Shown here: positions 34,387-53,342 of the stretch, piece after piece
Position numbering within the stretch: the stretch's first letter is position 1
How the letters are laid out: each line of letters begins with the position of its first letter
NCBI RefSeq assembly: GCF_003331055.1
Contig: NZ_PUQD01000011.1
Span: 1 to 64,000, forward strand
DNA: 64,000 bases
Source of the DNA: Pseudomonas sp. AFG_SD02_1510_Pfu_092
Lineage (GTDB): Bacteria; Pseudomonadota; Gammaproteobacteria; Pseudomonadales; Pseudomonadaceae
Direction of reading: 5' to 3'
Position numbers and translations under genes: made by a program
The notes under the pieces: model-generated
What the model saw: only the letters and a program-made list of their open reading frames with translations
What the model was told of the DNA's origin: nothing
Databases searched by the model: none

Positions 34387-34486
34387 GGGGCTGCTTCGCA
34401 GCCCATCGCCGGCAAGCCAGCTCCCACAGGAACTGCACAGGGCTAGAGGTCTATGCGGTCGAGTGGGAGCTGGCTTGCCGGCGATG
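34387..34486. repeat. REP pair (REPIN) between fghA and ispF
   Basis: A perfect 24-bp inverted pair, CATCGCCGGCAAGCCAGCTC plus CCAC at 34404-34427 and its complement at 34463-34486. The left arm is joined to a GGGCTGC/GCAGCCC hairpin. These are P. putida-type REP sequences arranged as a mobile palindrome pair. Confidence 0.85.
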
Positions 34487-34508
34487 AAGCAAACCCAGCA
34501 GCTACGCG

Positions 34509-35363
34509 TTACACCCGCCCCAGCGCCACCGCATGATGACGCAGGTGCTCCTCGATGAAGCTGGCGATGAAGTAGTAGCTGTGGTCATAACCTGGCTGCA
34601 GGCGCAGGGTCAGTTCATGCCCGCCTTTGCGTGCCGCCTGCTCCAGCGCTTCCGGCTTGAGCTGCTTCTCGAGGAAGTCATCGCGGTCGCCCTGGTCTAC
34701 CAGCAACGGCGGGCACTCGCCGGCAGGCGTGTCCGCCAGCAGCACGCTGGCATCCCATTCGCGCCAGCGCGCACGGTCTTCACCCAGGTAGCGGCTGAAG
34801 GCCTTTTCGCCCCATGGGCAGTCCATCGGGTTGCTGATCGGCGAGAACGCCGATACCGAACGGTAGCGCCCCGGGTTGCGCAACGCGCATACCAGCGCAC
34901 CATGCCCGCCCATGGAGTGGCCACTGATGCTGCGCGCGCCCGAGGCCGGAAAGTGCGCCTCGATCAGTGCGGGCAACTCCTCTACCACATAGTCGTGCAT
35001 GCGGTAGTGGGTGGCCCACGGCTGCTGGGTGGCATTGAGATAGAAGCCGGCCCCCAGGCCGAAGTCCCAGGCACCGTCAGGGTCGCCCGGCACCTGCTCG
35101 CCGCGCGGGCTGGTGTCGGGGGCGACGATGATCAGCCCGAGCTCCGCGGCCAGGCGCTGGGCGCCGGCCTTCTGCATGAAGTTCTCGTCGGTGCAGGTAA
35201 GGCCGCTGAGCCAGTACAGCACCGGCAGCTTCTCGCCTTGCTCGGCCTGCGGTGGCAGGTAGACGGCGAACACCATGTCGCAGCCGAGCACCTTGGAGTG
35301 ATGCCGGTAACGCTTGTGCCAGCCGCCGAAGCTTTTCTGGCAGGAGATGTTATCCAGGCTCAT
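34509..35363 (-). CDS. fghA: S-formylglutathione hydrolase
   Basis: A 284-residue serine esterase that hydrolyses S-formylglutathione to formate and glutathione, the second step of formaldehyde detoxification. The nucleophile Ser is in '[16 protein letters not shown]'. The oxyanion segment '[18 protein letters not shown]' and the His near the C-terminus ('[16 protein letters not shown]') complete the site. It starts 8 bases after frmA. Confidence 0.97.
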   Translation of the reverse strand: MSLDNISCQKSFGGWHKRYRHHSKVLGCDMVFAVYLPPQAEQGEKLPVLYWLSGLTCTDENFMQKAGAQRLAAELGLIIVAPDTSPRGEQVPGDPDGAWDFGLGAGFYLNATQQPWATHYRMHDYVVEELPALIEAHFPASGARSISGHSMGGHGALVCALRNPGRYRSVSAFSPISNPMDCPWGEKAFSRYLGEDRARWREWDASVLLADTPAGECPPLLVDQGDRDDFLEKQLKPEALEQAARKGGHELTLRLQPGYDHSYYFIASFIEEHLRHHAVALGRV

Positions 35364-35371
35364 GGCAGACC

Positions 35372-36568
<1,197 letters not shown>

Positions 36569-36591
36569 TTATTGCCACACAGGGATAATCC

Positions 36592-37488
36592 ATGAGCAGC
36601 CGCTGGGAAGGCATCGACGAGTTCGTCGCCGTGGCCGAGTCGGGCCAGTTCACCGCGGCCGCCGAGCGCCTGGGGGTTTCCTCGTCGCACATCAGCCGGC
36701 AGATCGCCCGCCTCGAGGAACGGTTGCAGACACGCTTGCTGTACCGCAGTACCCGGCGGGTCACCCTGAGCGAGGCGGGGCAGACCTTCCTGCAGCACTG
36801 CCAGCGCCTGCAGGATGGCCGCGAGGAAGCCCTGCGCGCCATGGGCGACCTGGCCAGCGAGCCCAAAGGTTTGCTGCGCATGACCTGCGCGGTGGCCTAC
36901 GGCGAGCGCTTCATCGTGCCGCTGGTAACGCGGTTCATGGCGCTGTACCCGCAGTTGCGGGTGGATGTGGAGTTGAGCAACCACACCCTCGACCTGGTGC
37001 ATGAAGGCATGGACCTGGCCATTCGCCTGGGTCGCCTGGCCGACTCGCGGCTGGTGGCTACCCGGCTGGCGCCGCGGCGCATGTACCTGTGTGCCTCGCC
37101 GGCCTACCTGGAGCGTTATGGTCGACCACACAGCCTGTCAGAGCTGGCGCGGCACAATTGCCTGGTGGGCAGTTCGGATGTGTGGGCACTGCAGCAGGAT
37201 GGTCGCGAAATCAGCCAGCGGGTGCAGGGCAACTGGCGTTGCAACAGCGGGCAGGCGGTGCTGGATGCGGCGTTGCTGGGCATGGGCTTGTGCCAGTTGC
37301 CGGATTACTACGTGCTGGAGCATTTGCACAGCGGCGCGCTGGTGTCATTGCTGGAAGCGCACCAGCCGCCGAATACTGCGGTGTGGGCGCTGTATCCCCA
37401 GCAGCGGCACCTGTCGCCGAAGGTTCGGCGGCTGGTGGATTACCTGAAGGAAGGGTTGGCGGGGTTGCCGGAGTATCGGTTCGGCTGA
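36592..37488 (+). CDS. LysR-type transcriptional regulator next to frmA
   Basis: A 298-residue LysR regulator with helix-turn-helix 'FTAAAERLGVSSSHISRQIA' at about residues 18-40 and a C-terminal PBP2-like sensor domain. Divergence from frmA (107-base gap) suggests it may control formaldehyde detoxification, but this is by position only. The first 'MSSRWEGIDEFVAVAESGQF' and the spacing to promoter DNA support this start. Confidence 0.9.
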   Translation: MSSRWEGIDEFVAVAESGQFTAAAERLGVSSSHISRQIARLEERLQTRLLYRSTRRVTLSEAGQTFLQHCQRLQDGREEALRAMGDLASEPKGLLRMTCAVAYGERFIVPLVTRFMALYPQLRVDVELSNHTLDLVHEGMDLAIRLGRLADSRLVATRLAPRRMYLCASPAYLERYGRPHSLSELARHNCLVGSSDVWALQQDGREISQRVQGNWRCNSGQAVLDAALLGMGLCQLPDYYVLEHLHSGALVSLLEAHQPPNTAVWALYPQQRHLSPKVRRLVDYLKEGLAGLPEYRFG

Positions 37489-37500
37489 AAGGATGTGCTG

Positions 37501-37610
37501 CCTGTCCCGGCCTCTTCGCGGGTGAACCCGCTCCCACAGGATCTCCACCAGGTATTAAATCTGTGGAATCCCTGTGGGAGCGGGTTCACCCGCGAAAGGG
37601 CCGGGACAGG
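37501..37610. repeat. Large REP inverted pair (REPIN) between convergent genes
   Basis: Two 40-base arms (37501-37540 and 37571-37610) are inverted copies differing at only a few positions. They contain the REP core CGCGGGTGAACCCGCTCCCA, around a 30-base centre. The pair lies between the convergent LysR gene and ispD and could act as a bidirectional transcript end. Confidence 0.9.
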
Positions 37611-37620
37611 AGTATGAGGT

Positions 37621-38328
37621 TCAGCGCCGCCCGGCCCAACGCTGGCGCAACCATTCCAGGTCTTCCGGCCGGGTCACCTTGATGTTGTCACTGCGACCTT
37701 CGACCAGCCGCGGCGCCTGGCCGGACCATTCGATGGCCGAAGCTTCATCGGTCACCAGCACATCCGCCACCAGGCATTCGGCCAGCGCCCGGTGCAACGC
37801 CCCGAGGCGGAACATCTGCGGGGTATACGCCTGCCAGATGGTGCTGCGGTCCACGGTCGCGCTCACCCGGCCATTGCCATCGGCCCGCTTGAGCGTGTCG
37901 CGTGCCGGCACCGCCAGCAGGCCGCCCACCGGGTCGTCGGCCAGCGCCGACAACAGCTTGTCCAGGTCGCTGCGCGCCAGGTTCGGCCGGGCCGCATCGT
38001 GCACCAGCACCCAGTCGCTGTCCGCCGCCCCGCGGGCATGCAGCAGCAACAAGGCGTTGAGCACCGAGTCGGCACGCTCGCGCCCACCCGCCGCGCGCTG
38101 GATGCGCGGGTCGCTGGCGCAGCGCAGGCCAGGCCAGTACGGGTCATCATCGGCAACGCTGACCACCACGCCGTTGAGCGCGGGGTGGCCAAGAAAACAG
38201 TCGAGGCTGTGCTCGAGAAGGGTCTGCCCGGCCAGCTCCAGGTATTGCTTGGGGCGGTCGGCAGCCATGCGGGCACCGACGCCCGCAGCAGGAATCACGG
38301 CCCAGAAAGCCGGTAAGGTTTCGATCAT
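37621..38328 (-). CDS. ispD: 2-C-methyl-D-erythritol 4-phosphate cytidylyltransferase IspD
   Basis: A 235-residue MEP-pathway nucleotidyltransferase. The CTP-binding loop is 'IPAAGVGARMAADRPKQYLE' at about residues 12-31, and 'DAARPNL' is also conserved. It overlaps ftsB by 4 bases (ATGA), the normal ftsB-ispD arrangement. Confidence 0.98.
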   Translation of the reverse strand: MIETLPAFWAVIPAAGVGARMAADRPKQYLELAGQTLLEHSLDCFLGHPALNGVVVSVADDDPYWPGLRCASDPRIQRAAGGRERADSVLNALLLLHARGAADSDWVLVHDAARPNLARSDLDKLLSALADDPVGGLLAVPARDTLKRADGNGRVSATVDRSTIWQAYTPQMFRLGALHRALAECLVADVLVTDEASAIEWSGQAPRLVEGRSDNIKVTRPEDLEWLRQRWAGRR

Positions 38329-38606
38329 TTCTGTGGCAACTGGAAGAGGGTTTCGCCCTCTTTGACCATTCCCAATTCATGGCGAGCCCGCTCTTCAACG
38401 GTCTCCATGCCTTTTTTCAGTTCCAGCACTTCGGCATCGAGCACGCGGTTGCGCTCGAGCAGGCGCTCGTTCTCGGCATGCTGCTCGGCAATCTGCTGCT
38501 TCAGCTCGGTCACGTGCGCCAGGCTGCCGTTACCCACCCACAGGCGGTACTGCAAGCCTCCCAGCAACAGGAGCAGGACGAGGAACAACCAATAGGGACT
38601 GCGCAT
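38325..38606 (-). CDS. ftsB: Cell division protein FtsB
   Basis: A 93-residue divisome protein: an N-terminal membrane helix ('YWLFLVLLLLLGGLQYRLWV') followed by a periplasmic coiled coil ('ELKQQIAEQHAENERLLERN'). It forms the FtsQBL complex that activates septal synthesis. The ATG at 38606 ('MRSPYW') was chosen over a GTG one codon earlier. It lies downstream of eno. Confidence 0.96.
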   Translation of the reverse strand: MRSPYWLFLVLLLLLGGLQYRLWVGNGSLAHVTELKQQIAEQHAENERLLERNRVLDAEVLELKKGMETVEERARHELGMVKEGETLFQLPQK

Positions 38607-38663
38607 CACGTTATCCAGGTTAAAAAGGCTGCCGGGTACTGTTTACTTCGGGGCCTGAATAGC

Positions 38664-38691
38664 ACGAAGCCTGGCCGAGGCCAGGCTTCGT
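38664..38691. terminator. Strong hairpin between eno and ftsB
   Basis: ACGAAGCCTGGCC and its exact complement are separated by only two bases, giving a very stable stem without a U-run. It could reduce read-through from eno into ftsB-ispD or stabilise the eno 3' end. Confidence 0.5.
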
Positions 38692-38773
38692 CGACAGAAA
38701 CCCGTTGTAACGTAGGAAAGATCAGTACGAACGTTCCTACAAATCCGGCTGCTGTCTTTTTACCATCTCTTGC

Positions 38774-40096
<1,323 letters not shown>

Positions 40097-40160
40097 TTAG
40101 CTTAGGAAATTCTTGCCGTTCACCGGGCGGACATGCAGTGGGCAGGCCGGGTGAAGGGAA

Positions 40161-40182
40161 CCCCTGACCGACTGGTCAGGGG
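40161..40182 (-). terminator. Hairpin between kdsA and eno
   Basis: CCCCTGACC, a 4-base loop and GGTCAGGGG form a 9-bp stem in the 153-base gap; only a short U-poor tail follows. It may be a partial terminator within the pyrG-kdsA-eno series. Confidence 0.5.
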
Positions 40183-40216
40183 TGGATCGGACGGTACTTT
40201 ACCCGAGAATCGAGCT

Positions 40217-42715
<2,499 letters not shown>

Positions 42716-42963
42716 TTAAGGCGGCCAGCGCCGCCGGAGAAAGCGAAGGAAGGCCGAAGCCCCCGATCACCTGCGTCAATCACAGTGCATCTCGAAAAAC
42801 TGCCGCGTCTGTACAGACCAGGGGTATCCCCGGCATGGAGCTCGCTCGTCATTTTCAGAATCAGCCCAGCAAAAAACTGCTTGGTAATCGGCAACCCCTG
42901 TGTTTTCGCGGAACCCACAGAAGCTGTATCAAGAAGGGAGGGTAGTCTACCCGAATGTACCCT

Positions 42964-44247
42964 TCAGCTCAAACCTTGCGCGTTCGTCGGCAACTGCCAG
43001 TGCAGCTGGCAATCGGCCTGCACCAGCCCGGGCAGGTTGGCCACGGCCAGCAGGCGTTCGCCATGAAACAGTAATGGCAGGCGCGGTCGCAGGAAATGCG
43101 GTACCTGCTGTTCGTTGAGCAGGCGCTTGAGATCACGCCGACCGCGGCCGGGGACGTCCAGCACTTCACCGCCCTGGCGATAGGCAATGCGCAAGCCCCC
43201 CGCCGCCGCTGCGCCGGTAACACACACACTGCCATTGCCCGGCAGCAGCAAGGGTAGTGCGGGGTTCACCCAGGCCTGTTCGCCGCGCGGCTGCTGCAAC
43301 CAGTCGCCGCTCAACCACCAGATGCGCCCCTGGCTACGCAGCAGCTGACCGTCGGCATGCCGCCAGACAGGCCGGGCATCGGCGGCGGCATTGCACAGGT
43401 CGGCCCAGCCAGCCCAGTGCCGGGTGTCGGGCAAGCGGGTGCGCCGGCTCAGCCAGTACTGCAAGGCATTGCGCTGACGGGCCGGCAACAGCGCCGTGAG
43501 GGTTGCCAGGTCAAGCGAATCCAGGCCCGGCCACGCTACGGGCGCGCCCTCCTGCGCCTGCGCCAGGTCGCCCCGGGCCAGCTCGTCGAGCAGGCCCAGC
43601 GCCTCGCCAAGATGCTCCGCGGCACGGGCCAGGTTTTGCCCGGCCTGGGGCCAGCGCAGCTGCAGCTGCGGGAACACTTCGCCGCGCAGGTAGTTGCGGG
43701 CGAATTGCGTGTCGGCGTTCGACGGGTCTTCGATCCAGCTCAGCCGTTGAGCCTGGGCATAGTCTTGCAGTTGTTGCCGGGAACAACCCAGCAATGGCCG
43801 CACCAGGCTGCCCTGCCCCAGCGCCCGCTGCGCCGGCATCGCTGCCAGGCCACGCAGGCCGGCACCGCGAAGCAGGCGCAACAGCAAGGTTTCGGCCTGG
43901 TCGTCGCGGTGCTGGCCAGTGAACAGGATGTCGCCTGGGCCAAGCACTTGGCTGAAGGCGGCATAACGGACGTCGCGGGCAGCCTGTTCGAGGCTGGCGC
44001 AGGGCCTGACCTGGACGTGCACGACTTGCAGGTCGATACGCAGTCGCTCGCAGACGGTTTGGCAGTGCGCAGGCCAGGCGTCGGCGGCGGATTGCAGGCC
44101 ATGGTGAATGTGGATGGCGCGCAGCGGGGGTGCTGGGTGGTGGCGGGCGTAGTCGGCCAGCAGGTGCAGGAGGACAGTGGAATCGAGGCCGCCGGAGAAG
44201 GCGATGTACCAGGCGGGGGCGTTCAGCCAGGGGGTGAGGTTGATCAT
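42964..44247 (-). CDS. tilS: tRNA(Ile)-lysidine synthase TilS
   Basis: A 427-residue enzyme that converts C34 of the AUA-decoding tRNA-Ile to lysidine. The ATP pyrophosphatase loop 'FSGGLDSTVLLHLLADY' lies near residue 15, followed by 'FTGQHRDDQAETLLLRLLRG' and the C-terminal recognition domains. The ATG at 44247 is preferred. The upstream in-frame part is a REP element translated by chance. Confidence 0.96.
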   Translation of the reverse strand: MINLTPWLNAPAWYIAFSGGLDSTVLLHLLADYARHHPAPPLRAIHIHHGLQSAADAWPAHCQTVCERLRIDLQVVHVQVRPCASLEQAARDVRYAAFSQVLGPGDILFTGQHRDDQAETLLLRLLRGAGLRGLAAMPAQRALGQGSLVRPLLGCSRQQLQDYAQAQRLSWIEDPSNADTQFARNYLRGEVFPQLQLRWPQAGQNLARAAEHLGEALGLLDELARGDLAQAQEGAPVAWPGLDSLDLATLTALLPARQRNALQYWLSRRTRLPDTRHWAGWADLCNAAADARPVWRHADGQLLRSQGRIWWLSGDWLQQPRGEQAWVNPALPLLLPGNGSVCVTGAAAAGGLRIAYRQGGEVLDVPGRGRRDLKRLLNEQQVPHFLRPRLPLLFHGERLLAVANLPGLVQADCQLHWQLPTNAQGLS

Positions 44248-44274
44248 CGAACCCGCACTCCATTCGAGAAAGCA

Positions 44275-44356
44275 TTCGCGGGTGAACCCGCTCCCACAGG
44301 GATCGCGCCGTTCCAGAGGGCTGCGCAGTACCTGTGGGAGCGGGTTCACCCGCGAA
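44275..44356. repeat. REP inverted pair (REPIN) between accA and tilS
   Basis: A perfect 26-bp inverted pair (44275-44300 and 44331-44356) with the core CGCGGGTGAACCCGCTCCCA. A CACCGGC/GCCGGTG hairpin follows at 44357-44373 beside the accA stop and may end its transcript. Confidence 0.9.
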
Positions 44357-44388
44357 CACCGGCAAAGCCGGTGCTATTGATCTCGCTA

Positions 44389-45336
44389 TCAGATACCGTA
44401 GCTCATCAGGCGCTCGTAACGACGGGCCAGCAGCGCGTCGTGGTCGAGCTTGCCGAGCATGTCCAGCTGCTGCACCAGGTCGGCACGGATGCTTTCCGAC
44501 ATCTTCGCCGGGTCACGGTGCGCGCCGCCCAGCGGCTCAGGGATAACCTTGTCGACGATATTCAGGCTCTTCAGGCGCTCGGCAGTGATGCCCATGGCCT
44601 CGGCGGCGTCGGCTGCCTTGTCGGCGGTCTTCCACAGGATCGAGGCGCAGCCTTCCGGCGAGATCACCGAGTAGGTCGAGTACTGCAGCATATTCAACTG
44701 GTCGCACACGCCGATGGCCAGTGCACCGCCGGAACCACCCTCACCGATCACGGTGGCGATGATCGGGGTTTTCAGGCGCGCCATCACGCGCAGGTTCCAG
44801 GCGATGGCCTCGCTCTGGTTGCGCTCTTCGGCGTCGATGCCCGGGTAGGCGCCCGGGGTATCGATGAAGGTCAGGATCGGCATCTTGAAACGTTCGGCCA
44901 TTTCCATCAGGCGGCAAGCCTTGCGGTAGCCCTCAGGGCGCGGCATGCCGAAGTTGCGGCGCACCTTCTCGCGCACTTCACGGCCCTTCTGGTGGCCGAT
45001 GACCATGACCGGCTTGCCGTCCAGGCGGGCGGTACCACCGACAATGGCGGCGTCGTCGGAGAAGTGGCGGTCACCGTGCAGCTCTTCGAACTCGGTGAAG
45101 ATGTGCTCGAGGTAGTCCAGGGTGTAGGGACGACGCGGGTGACGGGCCAGGCGGGCGATCTGCCAGCTGGTCAGGTTGCCGAAGATGCTTTCGGTCAGGG
45201 TGTTGCTTTTGTCTTGCAGACGGGCAATTTCATCGCTGATGTTCAGCGAGTTGTCGTTGCCTACCAGGCGCAGGCCTTCGATCTTGGCTTGCAGGTCGGC
45301 AATCGGCTGTTCGAAATCGAGAAAATTCGGGTTCAT
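44389..45336 (-). CDS. accA: Acetyl-CoA carboxylase carboxyltransferase subunit alpha
   Basis: A 315-residue carboxyltransferase alpha subunit, pairing with AccD to make malonyl-CoA. The motifs '[20 protein letters not shown]' and '[16 protein letters not shown]' are typical. The start '[20 protein letters not shown]' at 45336 matches the family; an ATG two codons earlier is possible. It lies just after dnaE. Confidence 0.98.
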   Translation of the reverse strand: MNPNFLDFEQPIADLQAKIEGLRLVGNDNSLNISDEIARLQDKSNTLTESIFGNLTSWQIARLARHPRRPYTLDYLEHIFTEFEELHGDRHFSDDAAIVGGTARLDGKPVMVIGHQKGREVREKVRRNFGMPRPEGYRKACRLMEMAERFKMPILTFIDTPGAYPGIDAEERNQSEAIAWNLRVMARLKTPIIATVIGEGGSGGALAIGVCDQLNMLQYSTYSVISPEGCASILWKTADKAADAAEAMGITAERLKSLNIVDKVIPEPLGGAHRDPAKMSESIRADLVQQLDMLGKLDHDALLARRYERLMSYGI

Positions 45337-45443
45337 AGTCATCCGTCTTGGGTCTACGGCCAGGCGGCCGGCCGGTTGATCCGTTTGGCGCCATACCTTA
45401 AGGGATCAGGCGCATTCAGGTCGAGATTAAATTTTTTGTCGGT

Positions 45444-48968
<3,525 letters not shown>

Positions 48969-49080
48969 GGAAGATCCTGTAGCAGTGCTGAACGACAAGG
49001 GCGGGATTGTAGCTTAATTGAGGACAGAATTTGGGCTGCTGTGTCGCGCAGAGAACAAAGAACATGTGCGCGCCGCCGAC

Positions 49081-49168
49081 CCTGTGGGAGCGGGTTTACC
49101 CGCGAAGAATCCGACGCGCTGTATGGCACCGGCTGCGCCGGTGTTCGCGGCTAAAGCCGCTCCCACAA
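49081..49168. repeat. Mixed REP elements between rnhB and dnaE
   Basis: GTGGGAGCGGGTTTACCCGC and, after a GCACCGGC/GCCGGTG hairpin, the related TTCGCGGCTAAAGCCGCTCC form an unlike pair with opposite orientation. This is typical REP clustering in the 235-base gap; no gene is seen there. Confidence 0.8.
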
Positions 49169-49203
49169 AAATAGCGTGACGCCCGCAGTAGCGAACTGAT
49201 AAC

Positions 49204-49827
49204 TCAGATCAGGGAGCTCGTGACGCCTTCACGCGCGTCCCACGCCGCGCGCACCGGAGCAAAGGAACGCCGATGAATGGGCGTAGGCCCAAGCCGTGCC
49301 AGTGCCTCGAGGTGGACCGGCGTCGGGTAGCCCTTGTGCCCACCAATGCCATACCCCGGGTAGATCAGCTCGAACGCGCTCATCTCGCGGTCGCGGCTCA
49401 CCTTGGCCAGGATCGACGCCGCGGCAATCGCCGGCACCTGGCTATCCCCCTTGACCACCGGCGCCGACGGCACCGCCAGCTGCGGGCAGCGATTGCCGTC
49501 GATCAAGGCCAGCTTTGGCGTAACGTGCAAACCTTCGACCGCACGCTGCATGGCCAGCATGGTGGCATGCAGGATGTTCAGGCGGTCGATCTCCTCGACT
49601 TCGGCGCGGGCGATGCAGAAGCTCAGGGCCTTTTCGCAAATTTCATCGAACAGCGCCTCGCGCCTGGCTTCGGTGAGTTTCTTCGAATCGTTCAGGCCGA
49701 GGATCGGCCGCGCCGGATCAAGAATCACCGCCGCCGTCACTACCGCACCGCACAGCGGGCCGCGGCCGACTTCGTCCACGCCGGCGACCAGGTCCTCGAC
49801 CAGGTTGAAGTCCAGTCCAATTTGCAT
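49204..49827 (-). CDS. rnhB: Ribonuclease HII
   Basis: A 207-residue RNase HII that removes ribonucleotides from DNA. The acidic motif '[20 protein letters not shown]' and '[17 protein letters not shown]' are intact. The ATG at 49827 is separated by one base from the lpxB stop, completing the lpxD-fabZ-lpxA-lpxB-rnhB-dnaE order. Confidence 0.98.
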   Translation of the reverse strand: MQIGLDFNLVEDLVAGVDEVGRGPLCGAVVTAAVILDPARPILGLNDSKKLTEARREALFDEICEKALSFCIARAEVEEIDRLNILHATMLAMQRAVEGLHVTPKLALIDGNRCPQLAVPSAPVVKGDSQVPAIAAASILAKVSRDREMSAFELIYPGYGIGGHKGYPTPVHLEALARLGPTPIHRRSFAPVRAAWDAREGVTSSLI

Positions 49828-49828
49828 G

Positions 49829-50956
49829 TCAGCGGTCCTTGAGCAGCGCCAGTACCGCCTCGGCCGCCTGGTTGGAGGCGTCACGGCGCAGGGTGCGGTG
49901 TATTTCGTCGAAACGTTCGGTCTGCCGGCTGCCATCGGCTACCAGCGGCGCCAGGGTGGCGGCCAGCGCTTCGCTGGTGGCGTCGTCCTGCAGCAGCTCC
50001 GGCACCAGCGCACGCTGGGCCAGCAGGTTCGGCAACGACACGTAGGGGCTCTTCACCAGGCGCTTGAGGATCCAGTAGGTCAACGGCGCCAGGCGATAGG
50101 CCACCACCATCGGCCGCTTGTACAGCAGCGCTTCGAGGGTGGCGGTACCCGAGGCGATCAGCACCGCGTCGCAGGCCGCCAGCGCCTGGTGTGACTGGCC
50201 ATCGAGCAGGGTCAGCGGCAGCTGGCGGCCTTCGAGCATCTGCTCGACCTGGGCACGCCGCGCGGCGTTGGCACAAGGCAGCACGAAACGCACGCCCGGC
50301 ACCTGCTGGCGCAGCCGTTCGGCAGCATCCAGGAACAGCGCCCCCAGGCGCCCGACCTCGCCGCCACGGCTACCCGGCATCAACGCCACCACCGGCCCCT
50401 CACCCAGGCCCAGCGCAGCACGCGCTGCCGGGCGGTCGGCTTGCAGCGGGATGGTGTCGGCCAACGGGTGGCCGACAAAGCGCACCGGGACGCCCTGCTC
50501 TTCATAGAAGCGCGCCTCGAACGGCAGCAACGTCAGCATCAGGTCGCAGCCTTCGCGAATCTTCAGCACGCGCTTCTGCCGCCAGGCCCAGACCGACGGG
50601 CTGACGTAGTGCACGGTCTTGATCCCGGCCTGGCGCAGTTTCAGTTCGATATTGAGGGTGAAGTCGGGGGCATCGATGCCGATGAAGACATCGGGCTTTT
50701 CGCCGATCAGGGTCTCGATCAGCAGCTTGCGGCGCTTGAGCAGCTCACGCAGGCGCCCCAGCACTTCGACCAGGCCCATGACAGCCAGGCGTTCCATGGG
50801 GAAGTGGGAGCGCAGGCCTTCGGCCTCCATCAACGGGCCACCAACGCCGATGAAACGAACGTCGGGGTGGCGGGCCTTGATGGCGCGCATCAGGCCTGAA
50901 CCAAGAATGTCGCCGCTGGCCTCACCTGCGACCAAGGCTACGCAAAGCCGGGCCAT
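49829..50956 (-). CDS. lpxB: Lipid-A-disaccharide synthase
   Basis: A 375-residue GT19 glycosyltransferase joining UDP-diacylglucosamine and lipid X. '[20 protein letters not shown]' at the N-terminus and '[20 protein letters not shown]' are diagnostic. It starts one base after the lpxA stop. Confidence 0.98.
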   Translation of the reverse strand: MARLCVALVAGEASGDILGSGLMRAIKARHPDVRFIGVGGPLMEAEGLRSHFPMERLAVMGLVEVLGRLRELLKRRKLLIETLIGEKPDVFIGIDAPDFTLNIELKLRQAGIKTVHYVSPSVWAWRQKRVLKIREGCDLMLTLLPFEARFYEEQGVPVRFVGHPLADTIPLQADRPAARAALGLGEGPVVALMPGSRGGEVGRLGALFLDAAERLRQQVPGVRFVLPCANAARRAQVEQMLEGRQLPLTLLDGQSHQALAACDAVLIASGTATLEALLYKRPMVVAYRLAPLTYWILKRLVKSPYVSLPNLLAQRALVPELLQDDATSEALAATLAPLVADGSRQTERFDEIHRTLRRDASNQAAEAVLALLKDR

Positions 50957-50957
50957 G

Positions 50958-51734
50958 TCAGCGGGTGATGCCGCGGGCGGAATTCACGATCGACTGACGG
51001 AACAGCTCGACCTCTGGGTGTTGCGCAGCCAGCTCGGCCAGTTCCTTGAGCGCGTCTTCGACGGTCAGGCCCTGGCGATAGACGATCTTGTAGCAACGGC
51101 GCAGCACGTGAATCACCTCGTCACTGAAACCCCGGCGGCGCATGCCTTCGAAGTTCATGCTGCGGGCCTCGGCCGGGCTGCCGAACACGGTGACGAAGGC
51201 CGGGACGTCCTTGCCGATCGCCGTACCCATGCCGGAAAACGCGTGAGCACCGATATGGCAGTACTGATGCACCAGGGTGTAACCGGACAGGATCGCCCAG
51301 TCACCCACGTGCACGTGGCCGGCCAGGGCCGTATTGTTGACCAGAATGCAGTGGTTGCCGATAACGCTGTCGTGGCCGATGTGGGCATAGGCCATGATCA
51401 GGTTGTGGTCGCCCACGGTGGTTTCGGCGCGGTCCTGAATGGTCCCGCGGTGAATGGTCACCCCTTCGCGAAACACATTGTGGTCACCGATGACCAGCCG
51501 CGTCGGTTCACCCTTGTACTTGAGGTCCGGGGTGTCTTCGCCGATCGAGGAAAACTGAAAGATACGGTTGTGCTTGCCGATACGGGTCGGCCCTTTGAGC
51601 ACAACATGCGGGCCGATAACGGTGCCCTCCCCGATTTCTACATCAGGGCCAACGATCGACCAAGGGCCGACCTCGACACCATCGGCCAGTTTGGCCGATG
51701 GATCGATAATGGCCCGAGGATCAATCGAATTCAT
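50958..51734 (-). CDS. lpxA: UDP-N-acetylglucosamine acyltransferase
   Basis: A 258-residue left-handed beta-helix enzyme that adds the first acyl chain in lipid A synthesis. Hexapeptide repeats run through the first ~190 residues; the catalytic His is in '[20 protein letters not shown]'. The ATG at 51734 ('[20 protein letters not shown]') overlaps the fabZ stop by 4 bases. Confidence 0.98.
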   Translation of the reverse strand: MNSIDPRAIIDPSAKLADGVEVGPWSIVGPDVEIGEGTVIGPHVVLKGPTRIGKHNRIFQFSSIGEDTPDLKYKGEPTRLVIGDHNVFREGVTIHRGTIQDRAETTVGDHNLIMAYAHIGHDSVIGNHCILVNNTALAGHVHVGDWAILSGYTLVHQYCHIGAHAFSGMGTAIGKDVPAFVTVFGSPAEARSMNFEGMRRRGFSDEVIHVLRRCYKIVYRQGLTVEDALKELAELAAQHPEVELFRQSIVNSARGITR

Positions 51735-52171
51735 AGGGAGCGTTCCGCGCAGGTGATTTCTGCCGAGCAAACCGGCTTGCCGTCGACCAGGGCGCGGCAT
51801 TCGAACTTCCAGATCATGCTCTTGCGGCTGAGGAACCTGGCTTCCAGCACCAGTTGGTCACCTGGCAACACCGGCTGACGGAAGCGCAGTTTGTCGGAGC
51901 CGACGAAGTAGTACAGGGTGCCATCGGCAGGCTTGGCATCGAGCATCTTGAAGCCAAGGATGCCGGCCGCCTGGGCCATGGCTTCGATGATCAGAACGCC
52001 CGGCATGATCGGGTGCGCCGGGAAGTGGCCATTGAAGAACGGCTCGTTGATGCTGACATTCTTGTAGGCACGAATGCTCTGGGCCTCGTAGTCCAGATCC
52101 GTCACCCGGTCCACCAGCAGGAACGGGTAACGGTGAGGCAGGTATTCGCGAATCTCGTTGATGTCCATCAT
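51731..52171 (-). CDS. fabZ: 3-hydroxyacyl-ACP dehydratase FabZ
   Basis: A 146-residue hot-dog-fold dehydratase of fatty acid elongation. The catalytic His/Glu are in '[20 protein letters not shown]'. It competes with LpxA/LpxD for hydroxyacyl-ACP, which fits its place between them. The start is the first of two tandem Met codons (52171). Confidence 0.98.
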   Translation of the reverse strand: MMDINEIREYLPHRYPFLLVDRVTDLDYEAQSIRAYKNVSINEPFFNGHFPAHPIMPGVLIIEAMAQAAGILGFKMLDAKPADGTLYYFVGSDKLRFRQPVLPGDQLVLEARFLSRKSMIWKFECRALVDGKPVCSAEITCAERSL

Positions 52172-52285
52172 TTCGGGGGGGAAGCCTGTAATAAGAATAG
52201 GGAGCGCAGGTGCTGACCACACGCTCCTTTTGCAGTCCAAAGAGGAGCCAGCTAGCGACTGTTCACTCTTGCTCAGGGAATGGTA

Positions 52286-53341
52286 TCAGCCTTCTGATGT
52301 CGGCTGGCCACCTGAGGTCACGGTATCGACGCGTTTTTCCAGCTGCTGGAGACGCTTGGCCATGTCGTCCAGGTGGCGGATACGCGCGGCGCTCTTGCGC
52401 CATTCAGCCAGTGGCTGCATGGCAGTGCCGGAAGAATAGGCACCCGGTTCGGTGATCGAACGGGTCACCATGGTCATGCCGGACACGAAAACGTTATCAC
52501 AGACATCGATATGACCGACCATGCCGACACCGCCGGCGATGGCGCAATGCTTGCCGATGCGCGTGCTGCCGGAGATGCCGACGCAGGCGGCCATGGCCGT
52601 GTGCTCACCGATCTGCACGTTGTGGGCAATCTGGATCTGGTTGTCGAGCTTGACCCCGTCAGCGATCCGCGTGTCCGACAGCGCACCACGGTCAACCGCC
52701 GTGTTGACGCCGATCTCCACATCGTCGCCGATGGTCACGCCACCGATCTGGGCGATCTTGCGCCACACGCCCTTCTCGTTGGCAAAGCCGAAGCCTTCAC
52801 CGCCGATCACGGCACCCGACTGGATGACCACGCGCTTGCCGATGGTCACATCATGGTACAGAGTGACCCGTGGGGCCAGCCAACCACCCTCACCGATCAC
52901 GCAACGGGCACCGACCACGCAGTGTGCCCCCACGCTGACATTGGCCGCGATGCGCGCACCGCTTTCGATGACCGCGAACGGCCCGATGCTCGCACTGGCA
53001 TCCACCTGAGCGTCCTCAGCCACCACGGCGCTGGGATGTATACCCGCCACAGCCTTGGGTTTGGGGTCGAACAGGTGGGAAATGCGTGCATAGGCCAGGT
53101 ACGGATCGGCGACGATCAGTGCATTGCCGGCAAAGCCTTCGGCGTCCGCCGCCTTCAGCAGCACCGCAGCCGCCTGGCTGTTATCCAGGAATTTGCGGTA
53201 CTGCGGGTTGGCGAGGAAGCTCAACTGGCCGGGGCCAGCCTCCTGCAACGTGGCCAGCCCGGTAATCTGCAGCGCCTCGGGCCCCTTGAGGGTGGCGCCG
53301 AGGGCCTCGGCCAGCTGGCCTAGCGTCATGGTCACGGTCAT
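52286..53341 (-). CDS. lpxD: UDP-3-O-acylglucosamine N-acyltransferase
   Basis: A 351-residue hexapeptide-repeat acyltransferase acting after LpxC in lipid A synthesis. A uridine-binding N-domain leads to the beta-helix with the catalytic His in '[20 protein letters not shown]', and a C-terminal coiled helix ('[14 protein letters not shown]'). ATG 53341 or 53329 are both possible. It starts one base beyond the ompH stop. Confidence 0.97.
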   Translation of the reverse strand: MTVTMTLGQLAEALGATLKGPEALQITGLATLQEAGPGQLSFLANPQYRKFLDNSQAAAVLLKAADAEGFAGNALIVADPYLAYARISHLFDPKPKAVAGIHPSAVVAEDAQVDASASIGPFAVIESGARIAANVSVGAHCVVGARCVIGEGGWLAPRVTLYHDVTIGKRVVIQSGAVIGGEGFGFANEKGVWRKIAQIGGVTIGDDVEIGVNTAVDRGALSDTRIADGVKLDNQIQIAHNVQIGEHTAMAACVGISGSTRIGKHCAIAGGVGMVGHIDVCDNVFVSGMTMVTRSITEPGAYSSGTAMQPLAEWRKSAARIRHLDDMAKRLQQLEKRVDTVTSGGQPTSEG

Positions 53342-53342
53342 A

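Noticed and set aside
44248-44349. Upstream extension of tilS
   Set aside because: It translates the REP pair; the MINLTPW start fits the TilS family.
49081-49168. CRISPR array or tRNA at the repeat-rich gap
   Set aside because: The repeats are inverted REP units without regular spacers, and no cloverleaf can be folded.
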